This document shows, piece after piece, positions 33,726 through 45,269 of a DNA stretch of 64,000 nt. The DNA lies in NCBI GenBank assembly GCA_030248135.1, contig JASANC010003195.1:1-64000 (forward strand). Direction: 5' to 3'. The stretch is from Theristus sp. LFF4_11 (Eukaryota; Nematoda; Chromadorea; Monhysterida; Xyalidae). Under the pieces are notes generated by a model. That model searched no databases and was not told the DNA's origin. It was given only the letters and a program-made list of their open reading frames with translations. Each line of letters starts with the position of its first letter. Positions within the stretch are counted from its first letter, which is position 1. The translations under genes were made by a program, and so were the position numbers.

Positions 33726-34039
33726 CTTTATCATGCGGATGCGCGAGCGAGCGTCAGCGAGCGGACAGCGCATCACGCATTATATGAGCCGTTATCCTCT
33801 CGCGCGCGTTTTTCAAATTTGCTCGCTTCCTCCAGCGAGCATAGTATAAGCCACAAACTTGGTTCTGTGCACACGAAACGAACACCCAAAGTTGTGCTTG
33901 GAGCCGCGAAAAAATTTTTATCCGACTACTTTTCATACGCTGTAGACACGAAAAACCTATTCTGAAAACAGTGTTACTTATTTTTCTATCTCTTTTTTTT
34001 TTCCGGTATGTAATCAACATGTGTTCGCGCTTTCAGTTT

Positions 34040-34560
34040 TTACCTGCGACACGTTCACAGTCTAGCAAGAATGTTTCCTGGGGTAATTTCATCCGTAGAT
34101 TTGGAAAAATGGGTTAATTTTTTGCCCCGACCACTTTTTTGGGTAAAAATTTGGGCATTTTTAAAAGTTCGCAGCGTTTTCACCGGGTTTCAAGTGTTCG
34201 CCCTTTCAATTTTTAGCTGGGACACTTTCACAGTTGAAGAAAAATGTTTCCTAGGGTAATTTCATCCGTAGATTTGGAAAAATGAGTTAATTTTTTGCCC
34301 CGACCCTTTTTTTGGGGTAAAAATTGGGCTTTTTGAAAGTTCGCAGGGTTGTCACCTGGTTTTAAGTGTTCGCCCTTTCAATTTTTAGCTGGGACACTTT
34401 CACAGTTGAACAAGAATTTTTCCTCGGGTAAATTCATCCGTAGATTCTGAAAATTTAGTTTATTTTTTGCCCGGGCATTTTTTGGGTCAAAATTGTGCAT
34501 TTTTTGAAAATTCGTAGCATTTTGACTGGGTATCATTTTTTCAGTCTTACAAATTTTGTC
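34040..34560 (+). repeat. About 170-bp tandem repeat, 3 units
   Basis: AATGTTTCCTGGGGTAATTTCATCCG-type anchors at about 34,071, 34,243 and 34,417, the same family as 15,520-17,960. Confidence 0.85.
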
Positions 34561-34599
34561 TGAGCTACGAAAAATAGCAGAAATGTTTAGTCCGTAGGA

Positions 34600-36195
34600 A
34601 TTCAATACGCTGATCACGGATTTTGGGATAGTTTTCTTACGTGAGCAACTCTAGATGCTGAATCGTGACGATTTCGGGCGAATCGGCCGTGGAAGTTGGC
34701 GAAATCGGTCCAGAAACGAAAAACAAGAAAAGGGTGTTTTCCAGGGTAATTCAATGCGCTGATCACGAATTTTGGGTTAGTTTTCTTACGCGAGCAACTC
34801 TAGATGCTGAATCGTGACGATTTCGGGCGAATCGGCCGTGGAAATTGGCGAAATCGGTCCAGAAACGAAAAACAAGAAAAGGGTGTTTTCCAGGGTAATT
34901 CAATGTGCTGATCACGAATTTTGGGTTAGTTTTCTTACGTGAGCAACTCTAGATGCTGAATCGTGACGATTTCGGGCGAATCGGCCGTGGAAGTTGGCGA
35001 AATCGGTCCAGAAACGAAAAACAAGAAAAGGGTGTTTTCCAGGGTAATTCAATGCGCTGATCACGAATTTTGGGTTAGTTTTCTTACGTGAGCAACTCTA
35101 GACGCTGAATCGTGACGATTTCGGGCGAATCGGGCGTGGAAGTTGGCGAAATCGGTCCAGAAACGAAAAACAAGAAAAGCGTGTTTTCCAGGGTAATTCA
35201 ATGCGCTGATCACGGATTTTGGGTTAGTTTTCTTACGTGAGCAACTCTAGATGCTGAATCGTGACGATTTCGGGCGAATCGGCCGTGGAAGTTGGCGAAA
35301 TCGGTCCAGAAACGAAAAACAAGAAAAGGGTGTTTTCCAGGGTAATTCAATGCGCTGATCACAGATTTTGGGTTAGTTTTCTTACGTGAGCAACTCTAGA
35401 TGCTGAATCGTGACGATTTCGGGCGAATCGGCCGTGGAAGTTGGCGAAATCGGTCCAGAAACGAAAAACAAGAAAAGGGTGTTTTCCAGGGTAATTCAAC
35501 GCGCTGATCACGGATTTTGGGTTAGTTTTCTTACGTGAGCAACTCTAGATGCTGAATCGTGACGATTTCGGGCGAATCGGCCGTGGAAGTTGGCGAAATC
35601 GGTCCAGAAACGAAAAACAAGAAAAGGGTGTTTTCCAGGGTAATTCAATGCGCTGATCACGAATTTTGGGTTAGTTTTCTTACGTGAGCAACTCTAGATG
35701 CTGAATCGTGACGATTTCGGGCGAATCGGCCGTGGAAGTTGGCGAAATTGGTCCAGGAACGAAAAACAAGAAAAGGGTGTTTTCCAGGGTAATTCAATCC
35801 GCTGATCACGAATTTTGGGTTAGTTTTCTTACGTGAGCAACTTTAGATACTGAATCGTGACGATTTCGGGCGAATCGGCCGTGGAAATTGGCGAAATCGG
35901 TCCAGAAATGAAAAACGAGAAAACGGTTTTTCCAGGGTAATTCAATGTGCTGATCACGGATTTTGGGTTAGTTTTCTTGTATGAGCAACTCTAGATACTG
36001 AATCGTGACGATTTATGGTGAATCGGCCGTGGAATTTAGCGAAACCGGTCCAGAAATGAAAAACAAGAAAACGGTGTTTTCCATGGTAATTCATTACGCC
36101 GATCACGGCTTTTGGGTCAGTTTTTCTTTTGTGAGCGATTCTAGGTACTGAATCGTGACGATTTTGGGGAATCGGCCGTAGAAATGGCATAGGAG
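34600..36195 (+). repeat. 149-bp satellite, about 10.5 units
   Basis: GATCAC anchors at 34,612, 34,761, 34,910, 35,059, 35,208, 35,357, 35,506, 35,655, 35,804, 35,952 and 36,101 give a spacing of 149 bp throughout (one of 148). Inner units are nearly identical and the last two are more diverged. Confidence 0.95.
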
Positions 36196-36311
36196 AAATC
36201 GGCCTAAAAACGAAAAATAAAAAACCTGAGTTGTCCGGGGTTTAGAAGAATGTGTGACCAACGAATTGTGATTTTGGTCCGACCTTCGGGGCTTATGTAA
36301 AAGTCAGAATA

Positions 36312-37340
36312 TTATCTAAAAATGCGTGAGACGCATATAAAAGGAGGAATATGGCCTTGTGTAAGCAGTGAAAGACTTGGCTCGACAACGCTTTTCAAGT
36401 CTCTGATGTGGTACACACGGATACAAGTACATAAGGGTCATATTTTTGCGCCGCGTTTGTTTGTTTTTTTGAAGCACGCCCCCCACCGATTCCGGAAACC
36501 CGAAGGTACCAAACTCCGGTGGGATTGGGGAATGGACGGCTCACCATCCCGTGGAACCAATACCCTCGGCATGTGAGGGGGCAGCCTCTAAGCCCCGCTC
36601 TGTCCTGGGGGCACCAGTGATCTTAGCCCGATTTCGGTTTCGGTGGCCTGCGGTCGCTATATCCCCGGAGGGCAGCGAATCCGAAAGTTTTCGTTTTCGT
36701 TTTCGTTTTGCTGAAAAGCGTAAAACTTTGAAGTTATTTTTTAATTGTTCTCTTCGATTTAATCTAAAATCACGCCATGTGCGAAATTCTGTAAATTCTG
36801 TGCAAAAACAGAAACATCAGAAATTGCAAAATATTGCTGCATGTAGCTTTATCGTTGTTGTTAACGTACGCACCGCTGTGTACACACCAGCACCAGTGAC
36901 AAAAAGGAGTTGTCTTCCGTTGATTTTCACCTTTGTTACCGGTGTCACCTTCAACTAGTGTGGCAGGATAAACCGTCTGTCCCGTGAGTCATTGCCTTTG
37001 CCACAGGAGACCTTGCGTTCCGCAATGCTTCTGCGATACAATTTGTCCTGAACAAACCAGTGTCAGCGAGCTAAAGTCTGATTGTTATTTTAGTAGTTTT
37101 AGTGGTCGCTAAATGCCCGAAATCCGCAAATGTGAAAGGTCATTTGTCTACAATACAAAGCACGAGGGTTGCCATGTGCAACCGAAATCATAAATAAACG
37201 GCGCAAAAATATGACTCTTATGTACTTGTATCCGTGTGTACCACATCAGAGACTTGAAAAGCGTTGTCGAGCCAAGTCTTTCACTGCTTACACAAGGCCA
37301 TATTCCTCCTTTTATATGCGTCTCACGCATTTTTAGATAA
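36312..37340 (-). mobile_element. TIR element, interior in the opposite orientation to 18,100-19,741
   Basis: Ends TTATCTAAAAATGCGTGAGA and its reverse complement, about 145 bp each. The interior is the reverse complement of the copy at 18,100, while the left flank is the same in both. A foreign piece (about 36,468-36,690, with CCCCACCGATTCCGG and GTGGAACCAATACCC) interrupts it and resembles no other sequence in the window. Confidence 0.75.
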
Positions 37341-37589
37341 TTGATAGTTGATACCCAAAAATAGACCGTGTTAGCAGAAACAAGAGTTCTGACAATCGGT
37401 CGGTATTATTTTAGTCAATGGCTGATTCACTTTACTTTATATGTTTTTATCCCTGGAGGATTGATAGATTGCGCCAAAAAAGATGAATTACACAGTATCA
37501 ATCCAAGTTATTTTTTGGATTCCATAACAAAGGCAAACATTTTTCATTAAAAATCAGTTTATCCAAAAAATGGAGACAGTTCAAAATGC

Positions 37590-38043
37590 TACCGTATTAC
37601 CCCAATAAACCCCCATGGGGGATTAATACGTTAGCGACTTTTAGGGGTGGGGGTTTATTGGTGGGGGGGGGGGGCTTATTTACAAAAAAAATCTAGGGGT
37701 GGGGGTTTGTTGAAAAATGGCAAAAATACCTTGCATGGCAGGCAAGAAAGTCGCAGAAACTTCTACTTTTCACAAAGATTTCCTTTTGTAACAGCCTTTT
37801 GTTATGAAATTACCATTAACTCATCTCTTTGGGGCCTTTGGTAGCACAATTTCACCAATGTCACTGCATTCAGCCACTGAATTCGCTGGGTATGTGTTTC
37901 AAACAGGTTTCCAATTAACCCCCATGGGGGATTATTTGTGGGGGGGGGATTATTCGGAAACTGGTCGGGGGGGGAGGGGTGGGGGTTTATTGGTGGGGGG
38001 GGGGGGGTTAATGGTGGGGGGGCTTAATGGGGGTAATACGGTA
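37590..38043 (+). mobile_element. G-tract MITE family A, copy 4
   Basis: TACCGTATTACC and GGTAATACGGTA ends; the core matches the other copies closely. Confidence 0.9.
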
Positions 38044-38102
38044 TATGAACTGTCGTTTTTACAAACACGAAAAACTTTTACAATACTATGACCTATTTTT
38101 TT

Positions 38103-38307
38103 AAACGTGTCCAACTGAAATTACGTCATGTGCCGCCAAACATGCGCCTGCCGTTCACTGCAAACCAGACTTTCCGTTTAGCCGATTTCTTCCCGTAAAC
38201 AAATGGTGAATGTAGAATCAGCCACACCAAACTGACATTTTAGTGCCTGTACTTTGACAAACGGGCGTTTTTAAAGCAAATGACGTCATTTTAGTCTGGA
38301 CACGTTT
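38103..38307. mobile_element. 205-bp MITE
   Basis: AAACGTGTCCAACTGAAATT at the left; TTTTAGTCTGGACACGTTT at the right. TGACGTCA-like blocks lie inside each arm. A fragment of the same arm occurs near 31,752-31,790. Confidence 0.6.
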
Positions 38308-39083
38308 GAATTAATCCACAATACTTAAATCATCATTACCAAAACAAGCATTTCTGACGGACCTGACAAAATGAGGTTTTCGAAATGTGAGGCTCCGGCT
38401 AGCGTCGTTTGCGTTGACGCGTTCACATCAAACTACAAAACCATTCATAAACGGAAACTTAACTGCAAGCGGAGCACTCATCTTACAATTCATTAAATCT
38501 CTGAATTTAGCAAATGAACTGAAAAACTAGAACAGAATGCATACAGCATGAACAATGTGGGATGGATATGACACTTTCCGTGTAATTAACCCAACCAACC
38601 ACGCACATTGGCTAAAAATACAAGTCAAGTGCGCATTTTTGTTGGCTGCAATTGACCCCAGTTATGTTCAAAAAGATTTAAAAAAACTGCAAAATGTCGG
38701 GCGGTTTGCTGCATACTGAAACGACAATGTTTTTTGGTTTTTACCTCAAAAAATCGACGACGACGAAAAACAATTTTTTCCTGCCGTTGTGTCATCGTTC
38801 ATTTTTGCACGCGTCAAGTTTCTACCGCATTATTATCGAACGTTCCTTTGACTAATGAATTTTTTTGTTTATGAGCGCGAGGCATACATGTAACCGTGTG
38901 TGTGTGTGGCATGCTGAATTGGATTAGACACCGTCAATAGAATGCACATGCGATGCTGCGTTTTTATCGTAAAAAACCACTCAACAAAAAACAACAAAAT
39001 CAAAGTTTTTGTCCCTATTTTGCTTTTCTGTGCTCTCGTGGCATCGTGAATGTTAAACATTGTTTTGCGATTTCACTAAAGCG
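38308..39083. other. No gene seen
   Basis: A short (TG)n run at 38,898-38,908; otherwise unassigned A/T-rich sequence. Confidence 0.4.
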
Positions 39084-39365
39084 CCATTCATGGAGGTTGA
39101 AGCGCGCTGAAGCGCGCTGACGCGCTTCACTTTGCTACACATTCACGAAGCAAAAAAACAGCGCGCTTCAGCGTGCGTCAGCGCGCTTCAGTCTTGGAGC
39201 ACATGCGCATTCACGGACGCGCGCGCTGAAGCGCGCTGACCAGCTTCATCGTGAATGAAGAAATGAAGCTGCGTCAGCCGCTGCGGCTTTTTAGGTTTTT
39301 TGCCCATTCACGAACGCGCGCGCTGAAGCGCGCTGACGCGCGCTGAAGTGCGCTGTCATGAATGG
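39084..39365. mobile_element. GC-rich hairpin-rich MITE
   Basis: The ends CCATTCATG and CATGAATGG are inverted. The inside is dominated by GCGCGCTGAAGCGCGCTGA repeats in both orientations, plus GAAGCTGCGTCAGCCGCTGCGGC, repeated at 39,265 and just outside at 39,372. Confidence 0.65.
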
Positions 39366-39709
39366 TGAAATGAAGCTGCGTCAGCCGCTGCGGCATTTGA
39401 TGTCCGGACATCAAATTTGTGTGTGCAAAATCGCTGATTGTTGCTGTCAGTGACAATCTTTCACAAATGTTGCAAGACTTTTTTGTTAAATCATTTAGTA
39501 CTTTTTTGACATTAAGTAAACAAAAACCGCGGCCGACACAAGATTCGTCACCTCAACAAGTCGACAAACTGAAGCTGATGTATTGTTTTAACTTGGTATC
39601 CTTGGGCATAAATACAGGGTATGCCAAAAAGTACCGGATTTTAATTTGCTCTATCTATCTCGGGTCTGGTTTGCGCTCGACATGCGCGAAATCGAAGGTT
39701 TCAAATATA

Positions 39710-40617
39710 CAGGGTGGGCCAAAAAAAAGGTTCCATTTTCAAACTGCTGTCACTGGCTGGTGTTTTAATATTATGAGCTGAAATTCTCAGCACTGATAAA
39801 ACATTCGTTGCCATTTTACTGACAAAATTTTTTTTTTCGATATATAATTCCTAGCGCTCACTGTGGCTCGAATAATTTTCTAAAAAGCTCGAAAAATCAA
39901 CAAATTGACTGAAATGAGTGCAAGAAAAAATTAGTATCAAGATGCGTGATTCAATTTTGAAACTATTGCGAAGGTGACAAATTGGTCTTTTTGGATACCC
40001 GTGATAGTTCAAATCATGCGCTCAGAGTGGAAAGGTCTCACACTTGAATTGCATTTGAGCACCTCGAGCGAAATTCTGATGTTTCACAACGGACCCGAGT
40101 CAGCAGCCATGCGACTGCGACAGAAAGAATTGTTCAATTGATTTTTTGTTTTCTGTGTTGCTCTGTCTGTTAATTTGTTTCTTTTGAAAAGTTTTTCTGC
40201 GGTTTGAATAAAAACAGTGTTTCAGTTTCAGTTTTCTGCAGTTTCGTCATGGTTAAGTGGACAGCAGAACAACGGGTCTGGTGTGCTGCAATCTCAAAGT
40301 TTTTCTGCAGTGACTCGTTAGTTTCGCGTAAAATGCCATCCAGCCGCTGCCGGACGACAAACCTTGATAATGATTTGGATGTCTGTGAGCAATGATTCGT
40401 TGTTAAATTCTTGGTTAAAAATCCGTTTTTTTGAAAATTTGGGAAATTTTTAAACATTGTGCTGTAAAACTGAATCTACTTGACCAAACTGGAAAAAAAA
40501 TTTTGTCAGAAAAATGGCATCACATGTTTTACCAATGCTGAAAATTTCAGCTCATAATATTGAAATACCAGCCAGTGACAGCAGTTTGAAAATGGAACCT
40601 TTGTTTTGGTCCACCCT
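39710..40617 (+). mobile_element. Mariner/Tc1-like element relic
   Basis: The ends CAGGGTGGGCCAAAA and TTTTGGTCCACCCTG, with TA on each side, continue inward as an inverted repeat of about 80 bp (TTTCAAACTGCTGTCACTGGCTGG / reverse). A transposase fragment lies inside. Confidence 0.8.
40249..40395 (+). pseudogene. Tc/mariner-like transposase fragment
   Basis: Reads MVKWTAEQRVWCAAISKFF, a W-T-x-E-Q-R start as in the helix-turn-helix of many mariner-type transposases, then LDNDLDVCEQ-stop. A second fragment at 40,880-40,934 ends DKNLDTDLDVYEQ-stop, so both keep the same C-terminus. The catalytic DDE region is missing here. Confidence 0.5.
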
Positions 40618-41157
40618 GTAGGTATTGTGGATCGTTGAAAACGTTGAAGCCCACAGAAAATGCATTTTTCAATGTGTATTGGAGGATTATTTTGCTTCAC
40701 ATTGGGATTTAAGACAAGTATCGGCATAAAACAAATGGCTTGGACATGGAACCACCCATAAAGTGCTGCTGAGCTTTCACGATCGCATGGACGCGGTTAT
40801 TGAGAACAATGGCGCTCACAAATGATCAGCTGATCAAGCGCCAACTGGCAGATAATGGTGAAGAAGAAGATGAAGAAATCCAGAGACTGCCTGATAAGAA
40901 TCTAGATACTGATTTGGATGTCTATGAGCAATGATAAACAATGAGATCATCGATAAACACTATTTTTGTGTCAAAAATGGCTATTTTTAAAAATTACACT
41001 TAAAAATGAAACCTGTGAATTAAAAAAATAGATAGATGAGTAAAAAAAACCTAAAAAATGTACGTTATAACAGTGTTCAAAATTTTTAACCATTAGGTTC
41101 CAGCACAAGCCAGTAAGAGCATTTTGAAGGTGGAACCTTTTTTGGTTCACCCTGTAG
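40618..41157 (+). pseudogene. Second transposase 3' fragment and mariner-like right end
   Basis: 40,640-40,720 reads NVEAHRKCIFQCVLEDYF, resembling the end of a DDE transposase; the LDTDLDVYEQ-stop tail follows at 40,934. A right TIR, AACCTTTTTTGGTTCACCCTG, closes it near 41,155 and matches the element at 22,149. Frames are broken. Confidence 0.45.
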
Positions 41158-41189
41158 TGATACTAACGGTTCAGGTGTTGTACAGTATA

Positions 41190-41329
41190 GGCCCGTTTAT
41201 ACCTGACGTATGCGCATACGGCACTTCACGTCACGTCACTTTTGGTCTCGTGTTATTGCATACGACCGTTCATACCTGACGTACGTCGATATACATTGTA
41301 CGTCTGCATTCGTCAGGTATAAACGGGCC
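41190..41329. mobile_element. GGCCCGTT-type MITE, 140 bp
   Basis: GGCCCGTTTATACCTGACG at the left, CGTCAGGTATAAACGGGCC at the right, perfectly inverted. CACGTCACGTCAC lies inside. Confidence 0.9.
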
Positions 41330-43876
41330 TTGTGGCCGAATAAATTAGACAGTCCTTTATCTTCCAAATCAAGGCGAGATTAGTCCGAATGTAGAAGTTG
41401 CCTTTCTCAAAAATGATTTTCACCTTTATTCACACGTTTATTTACTTTTACGTATTTACATGTTTTTCTGTGTGTTTCTTAAATTAGAAGCATCCAAGTA
41501 TTATTACAGTTTGGAGGATCAACAGGGAATCATCAACATCTTGATGAACAGACTCTTCATTTTTATAAATTTTGCTGTAGCAAAAACTTTTATCGATAAT
41601 GCGAATGAAAAAACAAAAACGTTTCCAATAAGAAATTTTTGTGATATCAAGTCAGAAAAACGTGGCGTGTGGTGGCGTATGTGGCTGCAAGCATAAGCGC
41701 TGTACAGATGAAGCTGCATGCCGGTCACTAGAAACTGTTTCATTTTTCTCTCTCCTTGCTATTTTGCTTTTGCTGTAAAAAGTTGTACTGTTTTGAGGAC
41801 TTGAGGTTGTGTTTTCAACTATAAAACAACCTCAAAACAATGCAACTTTTCAATAAAAAGCCACAACAACTGGAAAAGCGCAACAGTGCAACTTTTTTCC
41901 CAGTGGTATTAGACGTAAAAGCTTATTTATAGGATTGACAAATTGACCTGCACCCATATAAAATGTACATGACACGTAAAAAAAGATTTCATGACGAGTA
42001 GAAGGGTAAAAATTGTGTTCAAAGATGAACATTTACAATACACCAATACAATTCAAATTCAAGCAAATTCAGCAATTCATCAAAGTAGACTCACAAGCGG
42101 AATTTCGGGTTTTTTTTCGCAGAACTGTTTCCTGTCATCTATGGCTAGTATGTACATGGAAGCAGGGTTTTTAATGTATGATGCTGTAGTTGGTGAAGTT
42201 TTATAGTAAAAATGCACATAGATACATACGACGACATGCATGTAGGTTACTCAACATACACGGAGGTCGATGTTAATTAGAGAAGATAGATGTATGTACA
42301 TACCATGTATGCTGACAGATAACAGGTTTATAAAAGTTTATAAAAGATAAACACCGAGTATTGTTGTTGTATATAGTGTTCTAAAACACTAAATTCTCTT
42401 AGCTTCTGGTTATTTCTAGATGTTCTACAGTGTTTATGTCATGCTGCTGACATATGAGATCACGTGGAATGCGCATACAGTCAAACTTATTAACAGTCGA
42501 AATTATATGCAATTGGCTGATTAGTTGGTGATCACGTGAGGCATGCTTTCTGTGCATGTCAGACTCCGCTCCCACAGCTCCCTCCCTCGCTCCCTCGCCT
42601 GCGCAGAAAGCATGCATAAAAGTCATTTCTAATGTTCAACCATCATACACACAATTGTGGGTTGTCTAAGAACTGGGTGTTGGTGTAATGCGTGTGGGTG
42701 GAATGTGTCTGTCTACTACTCCATCAGGTCGAAAATACCATATTCAACGTAAAGTAATGTTTACCGGTGTTTGAATTTGTCCCTTTATTGCAGCAGACAA
42801 CAATGTATGCGAAACTTTCAATTAGAAGAACAAATGTATCGGGTATGGTTAAAATCAAACACCCATTTGTCGCTAAATCTGTTTCCTTGCAACACATCGG
42901 TCCCGTTCCTGTTTCTTCTACGAGCCCTGTATACTGCGAAAAAGAGTGGGTGGGTGTACGTTTTCTATTATACCAGGCAGTTTCAGGTCTCAACAGTCTC
43001 ACTGTACCGTTGTGATTTTCAAGAAAAAATATAAATAGACATTGTAAGTGTAAAAAAAGAGTTGGCAAGTTTTGGTTACTTAATCGGTATGTACCCTGAC
43101 GGTGTTTATCAAGATGTGAAAAGGGTTTTTGAATGAAACCATATACAGCGTGCCCGGAAGATTAACAATGGTTTAACAAAAATGAAATCATTTGTGATGG
43201 GTTGAAAAAAGAAAACTGTGACGTTAACTGTGATTTACGTGCCTGTTTTCTTCAAGCTCGTTCATTTTTATCTCAACTGTTTTTAATCAGTGTTGACAGT
43301 AATATTAAACTCGGGAACATGTATTGGTTAGTACTGGATTGGTTAGTACAGGACTGGCCGGTTTTTGAGACCGCTTTGACGCTGAAAAGCAATCAGAAGA
43401 AGTAGTAAACGCTCCCAGATACTGAAACAGTCCACTTTTAAAAGAAGAGTAGCAGTAATATGGGGTGCTGAATATGTATAGTAGTATGAAAGAAAAGAAA
43501 CAAAAATCACAACAGAAAGCTGAAACATCTTCTTGAGCGTTAAGTGGTAAACGTACGCTCAGTGCAGCGTTCTGTATTTTGCGCGAAATTTCAATTTTTC
43601 ACTTTTTCACTATTATGTTTCGCATTCATTATAGGGTGGACCAATTCGTCTGAAAAAATAAGAAGCTATATGTAATGGTTGGCTAAAATTTCCCAGCCCA
43701 AACGATACACCCGTTGGCGAGCTATGTAGAGCCGATTCTTATCGTGTAGTTTTTTGGATCACTCTGAAGATAGTTAATAGTAGTAGTAATGTTTTTTTTT
43801 AATGCAGTACTGATCCTGAATATTGAATGCATGGTTTTTAAGGTTGCTGCTATTTGAATTTATTGCACAATGTAAG
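41330..43876. other. Gene-poor stretch
   Basis: A GGCCGA-type MITE fragment at 41,335-41,430; otherwise only short open frames with no recognisable domain. Confidence 0.4.
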
Positions 43877-44143
43877 TACCGTAAAGTCTTGCATATAAGG
43901 TTCCTCCCACTTATAAGACCCCCACCCAAAAGTGGGCGGAGTGTCACACGGCGGGAAACCAAAAAATTCAAAATTTGGACTTGGTCGAAATCCTACCCCG
44001 TTTATAAGGTCCGGAATTCCTAATGTTTGCTTTATAAGACCTCCTCTCACTTATAAGGCTGTCACACAAAATTCCACTTTTTTTCAGAAATTTTTGATTT
44101 TCAAATTTATATAAGGAGACCTTATATGCAAGACTTTACGGTA
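43877..44143 (+). mobile_element. MITE family B, copy 2
   Basis: TACCGTAAAGTCTTGCATAT and ATATGCAAGACTTTACGGTA ends, same orientation as copy 1. Confidence 0.9.
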
Positions 44144-44224
44144 TATAGCCTGTTTAGTTAGTGGGTTTGAAAACCTAACCCATATCTTTTTTGATGAACA
44201 GTATAACACATGACTGGTTATGTA

Positions 44225-44491
44225 CAGTACGGCCGAATAAATGAGGCAGTCCATCAAGGCGGGATCAGTCGCAGACTAGGAGTTGTCTTTTTCAAAAATG
44301 CCAACATAATTTCCAATCATGTGTGCAAGGGAGAAAGAATGCACAGAATAGCGCGGTTAATTCATTAGTTTAGAAAACGAGTCAAATTTGGCACACAATG
44401 TGGTTTCTGAACGTCTTTTTTCTTTCATTCAAATTTCGCGCGCTCCTTGAACCCTGAAAAAAGCTGCCATGTTTAATCGGCCATACCGTAC
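44225..44491. mobile_element. GGCCGA-type MITE, copy 2
   Basis: Ends CAGTACGGCCGAATAAATGA and TTTAATCGGCCATACCGTA, inverted relative to the copy at 30,616. Confidence 0.65.
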
Positions 44492-45269
44492 ATTATTCTA
44501 GCTCTTCATAAAGAATTTCACCAGTTATGAAAATAAAACTGCAATAACACTACTTGCGAAAACTCCCTTGCGTTGATTGAACTCGGGGCTTGTAGGCGCA
44601 TTACATACACGCTGTATTACATACTATGTTTGTGAGGAATGTGTCACCAACAAGTGTTGACAGACAGTTTTACGATATTCATTTGACATGGCACATAGTT
44701 GAGCAGTATACAATATTTTGTAAAAATCAACTTTTTATAATTTACCGCGAAGTTCTTTGGCGATACACCATTCGTTAACGCGCGTCACACCGCACCTGAT
44801 ACTATAAATTTGTCGTGTCGAGACACAATAGACACAATACGGTAGCTTATACTATCGTCAGAATGCTCGGAGTTTGTGCATTCACTCTATTCGTACAGTT
44901 TTTATTAGCGGCTCATGCATAAAACGTATACTTGTATAATACGTGTACACAATGTGTGATGCACGTTTGAGTCTTAAAATATGATGAATCACAGCGGTGA
45001 AACAGAAGCTACAACAAATTGATTATTGTGTTGAAATGTTTGTTTCATGTTTATAAGAGTGTCTTAACAAAAGAGACGGTTTTATATGTGGCGCTAGTGA
45101 ACTTCTTTTCAGGTTTTTTTCAACATGCAAGATCTGCCGATCAAACCTTACATTTATTTCAGGGATCGTCATTCTGCAGGCTCAAGGAAAAAACACACAG
45201 TCCGTACATTGTAATTCGGTTCAAAACTTTGTTGAATTTTCAATTACTACCAAGAAATTGCACTTTTTT
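44492..45269. other. No gene or repeat recognised
   Basis: A/T-rich sequence with short open frames only. Confidence 0.4.

Larger units (their letters stand above)
33731..37340 (+). mobile_element. Composite satellite-carrying element, copy 3
   Basis: Order: head (33,731-33,965), about 170-bp repeats (34,040-34,560), 149-bp satellite (34,600-36,195), linker with GGTCCGACCTTCGGGGCTTATG, then the TIR element (36,312-37,340). This is the most complete of the three copies. Its left border abuts the Ras-like exon. Confidence 0.7.

Noticed and set aside
34600..36195. CRISPR array
   Set aside because: The units are 149 bp and identical throughout, with no spacers, in an animal genome. It is a satellite.
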